The notes beneath the pieces are model-generated. The model saw only the letters and a list, made by a program, of their open reading frames with translations. It searched no databases and was not told where the DNA came from. 64,000 nucleotides of DNA from CADEFQ01 sp050249415. GTDB taxonomy: Bacteria > Pseudomonadota > Gammaproteobacteria > Steroidobacterales > Steroidobacteraceae. Both the position numbers and the translations under genes were made by a program. Numbering within the stretch: position 1 is the first letter of the stretch; each line of letters begins with the position of its first letter. Positions 59,429 through 64,000 of the stretch are shown here, in pieces. The stretch lies in NCBI GenBank assembly GCA_050249415.1, contig JBFWQO010000010.1:62001-126000 (forward strand). Reading direction: 5' to 3'.

Positions 59429-60582
59429 GGGGCCCGAGCGTCACGCCCTTCTACGCGGGCGACATCGGCGTGCGCGGCGCGGCGCGCGTGCGCGCGGGCC
59501 TGCCGTTCGTGCCGATGCACTACGGACAGCCGTCGGCCGGCGCGCCAGCCGCGGCGATCGCGGCCGCGCACCGGGTGATCGATCGCGACCCGCTCGGCTA
59601 CACCGAACTCGTGGAGTTGCGCGAGCGCATCGCACGCCATTACGCCGAGGCGCACGGCCTCGACATCGACCCCGCGCGCATCCTGCTGACCGCAGGCGCG
59701 AGCGCCGCACTGGTGGCCGCGTATACCGCGATGTTTCGTCCGGGCGATCGGGTCGCCATGCTGAGGCCGGGTTATCCCGCCTATCGCAACACGCTCACCG
59801 CATTGCGGCTCGTGCCGGTCGAGATCCATTGCGGGCCTGAGCAGGGTTTTCACCCGACACGCGCCCAGATCGAATCGCTCTCGCCCGCGCCGCAGGCCCT
59901 GCTCATCGCGAGCCCGGCAAATCCCACCGGCGCCATGCTCGATGCGACGCAGCTCGGTGCGCTGCTGGCGGCCTGCCGCGAGCGCGGCATGCGCGTGATC
60001 TCGGACGAGATCTACCACGGCATCAGCTACGGCAAGCGCGCCGTCTCGGCGCTCGGGATCGACCCTCGCGCGGTCGTCATCAACAGTTTCTCGAAGCTGT
60101 ACCGGATGCCCGGATGGCGCCTCGGGTGGATGGTCGTGCCGCAGGACTGGACAGCGCAGATCCATTCCTACCTCGTCAACATGTTCCTCACGCCCTCCAC
60201 CGTCGCGCAGCATGCCGCGCTCGCCGCGATGGACGAGCCGGAGGACCTCGGGCGCTGGGTGCAGATCTATGCGCGTAACCGCAACCGCCTGATCGAGGGC
60301 CTCGCGGCCCTCGGTATCACGAAGATCGTGCCGCCTGACGGGGCGTTCTATCTCTACGCCGACATCGGCCACCTGACGCGCGACAGCATGCAGTTCTGCC
60401 TGCGCGCGGTCGACGAGACCGGCGTCGGGCTCGCGCCGGGCATCGATTTCGACCCGGTCGACGGGCAGCGTTTCGTCCGCTTCTCGTTCGCGGTGACGCC
60501 CGAGGAAGTGGAGGACGCGCTCGCGCGCCTCGCCGCGTGGTTGCCCGGCTACGCCGATCACGGCGCGGGCGCCTCCGCATAA
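59425..60582 (+). CDS. Class I/II PLP-dependent aminotransferase
   Basis: The 385-residue fold type I enzyme shows FVPMHYGQPSAGAPAAAI, LLTAGASAALVAAYTAMF, the Asn/Asp pair (ASPANPTGAML; VISDEIYHGISY), the PLP lysine in NSFSKLYRMPGWRLGW and the substrate Arg in RFVRFSFA. The amino-acid substrate is not clear. It is coupled to the GNAT gene (ATGA). Its 3' end overlaps the convergent acvB-like gene by 25 bases. Confidence 0.87.
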   Translation: MRGPSVTPFYAGDIGVRGAARVRAGLPFVPMHYGQPSAGAPAAAIAAAHRVIDRDPLGYTELVELRERIARHYAEAHGLDIDPARILLTAGASAALVAAYTAMFRPGDRVAMLRPGYPAYRNTLTALRLVPVEIHCGPEQGFHPTRAQIESLSPAPQALLIASPANPTGAMLDATQLGALLAACRERGMRVISDEIYHGISYGKRAVSALGIDPRAVVINSFSKLYRMPGWRLGWMVVPQDWTAQIHSYLVNMFLTPSTVAQHAALAAMDEPEDLGRWVQIYARNRNRLIEGLAALGITKIVPPDGAFYLYADIGHLTRDSMQFCLRAVDETGVGLAPGIDFDPVDGQRFVRFSFAVTPEEVEDALARLAAWLPGYADHGAGASA

Positions 60583-62003
60583 TCGACGATCTGCCGTGCG
60601 AGCGCGGCGTAGTCACTGTCGAAGTGGTGGCCGCCCGCGAGCTTCACGACGCGTATGCCGGCGCCGTGGAGCGCCGGGCACGCCGTATGCGTCTCGTCGG
60701 CGCCGTAGAGGCACAGCACGCGCACGCCGCCGAGCGCCTCGATTTCGGGAACGGTGGGCACGCCGCCGCCGGTGCCGCCCGGGATCCAGTCCGACAAGTG
60801 GAACTCGAACGTGGCGAAATCGCTGAGCCCGAGGAGGCTCAGCGACCTCACCTGCGCCCGTGTTTGCGCGGGCAGGCGCCGGTACAGGAACGGCAGCACG
60901 TCGGCGCCGAACGAATAGCCGATCAGCAGCACGTCGCGCCGCGCCCACTTCGCGCCGTAGTACCGCACGATCTTGCCGAGGTCGCGCGCCGCCTCGTCCG
61001 GCGTGCGCGCATGCCAGTAGTACTTCAATGAATTCAGCGCGACGACCGGTATGCCGCGCGCCGCGAGCGCGGCCGACACGTCCTGGTCGAGGCCTGTCCA
61101 GCCGCCATCGCCTGTCAGCAGGACCGCGAACGCATCACGAGTCGACACGGAACCCGCGGCGCCCACCGCGGCCGGTTGCGTCAGGGGCACTTCGTGCAGC
61201 GGCAACGCGGCGATCTCGCCCGCCGGCGCGGCGGGGCGCGGTGGCGGCGCGAGCTCCTGCCGCGCGAGCAGGAATTGCGGCAGCCAGTGACGCTCGACAC
61301 CGAAGCCGTGGCCGACCTTCGGCAGCGCGACGAGTTCGCCGCCGCCGGTCGCTGCGACGAAGGTGCGCGTGCCCGCGGGGTCGCACACCTGGTCGATGTC
61401 ACCCTGCAGCACGATCCAGCGGGTTGCATTGGCGCTCGAAGGCCGGTAGACGAGCCCCTTCGGCTTTGCCGGCGTACCTGCCCGGTCGTATTCGAGCCCG
61501 CTGCCGCGGCAAGGGCGCTGCACGAGGTCGAGATCCGGGCAGAAGCCGAGACTCAGCACACCCGCGAAGGTGCCGCGCGGCGCCTGCACCATCGTGGCGT
61601 AGGCGAGTGTCGCGCCCGAGGAATAGCCGGCGAGGATCGGCACGTGGTACTCGTCGAGCCCGAGCCGCTTCTGCACGGCGTGCGAGAGCTCCTCGAAGTC
61701 CGCACCGTAGTAGCGGCACTCCGTCGTCGGCGCATTGATCCTATTCCGGTAGTGCCGTACGTCGATGCCGACGACGAGGTCGCCGGCCGCGACGAGCTGC
61801 CTCGCCATGCCGACCACCCCGAGGTGCCAGCCACCGTCGCCGGAGACGAACAGCACGACGCCCTTCGGCTGCGCAGCCGGCCGGTAGACGACCACGTCGC
61901 CAAAGCGTCCGACGTCGAAACGCACCTCCGGCGTCGCGGCCGCGTGCGCCTCTCCGGTCGCCAGCGCGACGAGGAGGATCGCGAGACCATGCCGTGTCTT
62001 CAT
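60558..62003 (-). CDS. acvB: AcvB/VirJ-family periplasmic hydrolase (lysyl-phosphatidylglycerol hydrolase type)
   Basis: The 481-residue protein has a signal peptide (about residues 1-22) and two related alpha/beta-hydrolase halves. Each carries GDGGW (about residues 55-59 and 296-300) and a nucleophile elbow (GYSSGATLAY, then GYSFGADVLPF). The C-terminal half ends GGHHFDSDY with the catalytic His. In Agrobacterium AcvB removes lysine from lysyl-phosphatidylglycerol and lies behind lpiA. Here the synthase gene mprF is directly upstream with an ATGA overlap, the same arrangement. Confidence 0.85.
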   Translation of the reverse strand: MKTRHGLAILLVALATGEAHAAATPEVRFDVGRFGDVVVYRPAAQPKGVVLFVSGDGGWHLGVVGMARQLVAAGDLVVGIDVRHYRNRINAPTTECRYYGADFEELSHAVQKRLGLDEYHVPILAGYSSGATLAYATMVQAPRGTFAGVLSLGFCPDLDLVQRPCRGSGLEYDRAGTPAKPKGLVYRPSSANATRWIVLQGDIDQVCDPAGTRTFVAATGGGELVALPKVGHGFGVERHWLPQFLLARQELAPPPRPAAPAGEIAALPLHEVPLTQPAAVGAAGSVSTRDAFAVLLTGDGGWTGLDQDVSAALAARGIPVVALNSLKYYWHARTPDEAARDLGKIVRYYGAKWARRDVLLIGYSFGADVLPFLYRRLPAQTRAQVRSLSLLGLSDFATFEFHLSDWIPGGTGGGVPTVPEIEALGGVRVLCLYGADETHTACPALHGAGIRVVKLAGGHHFDSDYAALARQIVDYAEAPAP

Positions 62004-64000
62004 TTCGTCACCAGTTCCTTGAGGCCACCCGAGATCAATGTCGAGACGTCGTACAACGCACGCGCCAGTTGCAGCCCGCCCGGGGAGGCGAGGTAGCGCG
62101 GCTCCCACAGGGGATCGAACTTTTCCTTGTAGCGGCGCAACCCTTCGAAGTTGTAGAACGACTCGCCGTGGCGATAGAGGAAGCCGCCCATGCGGTGCCA
62201 CAGCGGTGCAAGGGCGCGCGCTTCGAGCCCCGACAGCGGCGCCATGCCGAGGTTGAACCAGCGATAGCCCTGCGCGCGCCCCCACAGCATCAGCTCGATC
62301 AGCAGGTAATCCATCGCCCCGGCCGGTGCGTCGCGTCCGAAGCGCATCAGGTCGATCGACAGTTCCTCGTGTGTCGCGGTCGGCCAGAGGTTCGCGAATG
62401 CGACGAGGCTGCCCTCGAGCCGCACCACGGCCACCGCGAAATTCCGCAGATACGCCTCGGCGAACGCCCCGACCGAAAAGCGCTTCTCGGCCGTCGCCTT
62501 GTCGTCGAGCCAAGTCTCCGAGATCGTTCGCAGCTGCGGCAGCAGCGGCTCGAGTGCGGCCGCGGGCACGACCTCGAAACCGGCCCCGGCGCGTTCGGCC
62601 CGTCGCCGGGCCTGTCGCAGCTCTGCGCGTGCGCTGCCTTCGAGGCCGAAGCCCGCGAGCGCGATCCGCGCCTCTTCGCCGAGCTTGACCAGCGACAGCC
62701 CGAGATCGACATAGAGCGGCAGGTTCGGGCTGCCGACCTGGTAGAACACCGTGCGCCCGCCGCGCCGGTCGACGAGCTGGCGGAACGCCCAGACGAGGTC
62801 CTGCCGCTGCGAGGGCGTACCCACGGGGTCGCCGAGTGCAATCCAGCTCTTGCCCGATACCTCGTACATCAGGAACGCGTCGGCATCACCATGGAACAGC
62901 ACCCGCTTGTCGCCGGCGAGCACCGCGTTCGCGAGACTCGCGTCGGCATGGGCGAGCGCGGCATCGATGCGCGCGCGTTCGCTCGGCTGCGGCGTGTGCG
63001 GCTCGGCCGGCGCCGGCTGCAGCAGATTCGCCGCGACGAATCCCGCGAGCAGCACGATCACCGCGAGCGATGCGCGCAGCATGCGCGGGGCGTCGCCGTG
63101 CAGCGCGAAGGTCCACCACAGTTCGTTCGTATAGGGCACGTGGCGGTTGGCGAGGAATCCGACCCACACCGACAGCGCCACGATGATGCCGATGCTCGCG
63201 AGCCAGCCCGGCGTGAAGCGCTGGCTCATGATCGACGCGGGCCGGTAGAACGCGGCCCCCGACATCAGCATCACGAGCAGCACGAGGCCGAGGTACATGG
63301 CCTCCTCGAAATCGAGCCCCTTCAGCAGCGAGGCGCAGATACCCGCCACGAGCAGCCAGACGGTCAGGTGCCACGCGGCGCGCAGCCGGCGATAGAGGCC
63401 GCGCGCGAGCACGAGCAATCCGACGCCGACGATGCTGCCCGCGAGGTGCGACACCTCGAGCAGCGGCAACGGCATCACGTGTCGCAGGTCGCGCAGTCGC
63501 GTATCGATGGCCGGGGTCGCGCCCGACAGCAGCAGCACGGCGCCCGCCACGAACACGAGCACGCCGATCAACTGCGGCGCGATCGGCGAGAGCAGCGGCG
63601 TGATCCAGACACCCGCCGCCCGTCGCAGGTGCGCGAGGCGCGTTCGCTGCAGGTAAAGTTCGTGCAGCAGCAGCGCGAGCGCGGCGAGCGCGAGCGGCGC
63701 GAGATAGTAGAGGGCGCGATACGCGAGCAAGCCCCCGAGCAGCTGCGGTGCCGGTACATCGCGCAGCGCGAGCAGCACGATCGCCTCGAAGACCCCGAGC
63801 CCGCCCGGGACCTGGCTCGCGACGCCGCCGACGACCGCGATCGCAAAGACGCCGGCGAATGTGACGAAATCGAGCCCCTGCGGGTGCGGGACCAGAGTCC
63901 AGAGGACGCCTGCTGCCACGGTCAGATCGACGACGCCGACGCACAGCTGCCCGATCGCGAGTCGCGCGCCCGGCGGGCGGATCTCCCACGAGCCGAGCGT
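62000..64000 (-). CDS. mprF: Phosphatidylglycerol lysyltransferase MprF/LpiA, N-terminus beyond the window
   Basis: The open frame continues to base 64000 without a start, so the gene begins to the right. The visible part has about 9-10 membrane helices (flippase portion, with VVGGVASQVPGGLGVFEAIVLLAL). The C-terminal cytosolic synthase domain (DUF2156) follows, with WIALGDPVGTPSQRQDLVW, ELRQARRRAERAGAGFEV and the end block FYNFEGLRRYKEKFDPLWEPRYLA. It adds lysine (or alanine) from tRNA to phosphatidylglycerol, lowering surface negative charge. It is coupled to acvB. Confidence 0.92.
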   Translation of the reverse strand, partial: TLGSWEIRPPGARLAIGQLCVGVVDLTVAAGVLWTLVPHPQGLDFVTFAGVFAIAVVGGVASQVPGGLGVFEAIVLLALRDVPAPQLLGGLLAYRALYYLAPLALAALALLLHELYLQRTRLAHLRRAAGVWITPLLSPIAPQLIGVLVFVAGAVLLLSGATPAIDTRLRDLRHVMPLPLLEVSHLAGSIVGVGLLVLARGLYRRLRAAWHLTVWLLVAGICASLLKGLDFEEAMYLGLVLLVMLMSGAAFYRPASIMSQRFTPGWLASIGIIVALSVWVGFLANRHVPYTNELWWTFALHGDAPRMLRASLAVIVLLAGFVAANLLQPAPAEPHTPQPSERARIDAALAHADASLANAVLAGDKRVLFHGDADAFLMYEVSGKSWIALGDPVGTPSQRQDLVWAFRQLVDRRGGRTVFYQVGSPNLPLYVDLGLSLVKLGEEARIALAGFGLEGSARAELRQARRRAERAGAGFEVVPAAALEPLLPQLRTISETWLDDKATAEKRFSVGAFAEAYLRNFAVAVVRLEGSLVAFANLWPTATHEELSIDLMRFGRDAPAGAMDYLLIELMLWGRAQGYRWFNLGMAPLSGLEARALAPLWHRMGGFLYRHGESFYNFEGLRRYKEKFDPLWEPRYLASPGGLQLARALYDVSTLISGGLKELVTK

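Overview
The window is about 64 kb of GC-rich DNA, coding almost wall to wall. It looks like the chromosome of a gammaproteobacterium, probably near the Xanthomonadales/Nevskiales/Steroidobacterales. The reasons are a fused RlmKL methyltransferase, AceK, an UrcA-family protein, a TorF-type porin, a PlpD-type patatin and a TonB receptor. Many genes are coupled by ATGA or GTGA overlaps, and several have a TANNAT-like -10 box only a few bases before the start codon. I found no rRNA, tRNA or CRISPR array.

Left part (1-9180): a membrane protein cut by the window edge, msrA, an isoprenylcysteine-methyltransferase-like membrane enzyme coupled to a small RIO/lipopolysaccharide-type kinase, a short conserved protein, a patatin-barrel (type Vd secretion) protein, and a PQQ-dependent dehydrogenase of the glucose/quinate family followed directly by a TonB-dependent receptor.

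Gene-poor, lower-GC stretch (about 9181-13650): it carries a secreted protein with tandem Trp/Cys repeats and a C-terminal LCCL domain, plus an MHS-type MFS transporter. Two 70-bp near-identical copies of the TonB-receptor 3' end flank it, so it looks like an insertion or rearrangement. It is followed by a lipoprotein cytochrome c, a complete RND efflux operon (OMF-MFP-RND), an UrcA protein, a TPR membrane protein, PPK2 and agmatine deiminase, then icd-aceK and an HDOD-like protein.

Polyamine block (27210-49636): one strand carries puuD-puuA-spuC-potF-potG-potH-potI and continues without a clear break into a polyphosphate glucokinase, a methionine/glutamine transaminase, an omega-amidase and a Cys/Met PLP lyase. 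Divergent from puuD lie a second glutamine-synthetase-like ligase and a PuuB oxidase. After rlmKL and a DnaQ/GIY-YIG fusion nuclease come puuC, the PuuR-like XRE-cupin regulator and a class III omega-aminotransferase. Together these encode uptake of putrescine and its conversion to GABA by the gamma-glutamylated route, with an aminotransferase route beside it. A 9-base word, ATCCTAAAC, lies in the same orientation just before puuD, the second ligase gene and puuR, and may be the regulator's operator.

Right part (49477-64000): a TorF-type porin; a small cluster with a cupin, a carnosine-N-methyltransferase-like (N2227) enzyme carrying a zinc ribbon, a GntR/UTRA regulator and a PLP decarboxylase; an ECF sigma/anti-sigma/MFS operon divergent from a subtilase and a small secreted protein; a GNAT/aminotransferase pair; and an mprF-acvB pair for lysyl-phosphatidylglycerol synthesis and hydrolysis, with mprF running off the right edge.
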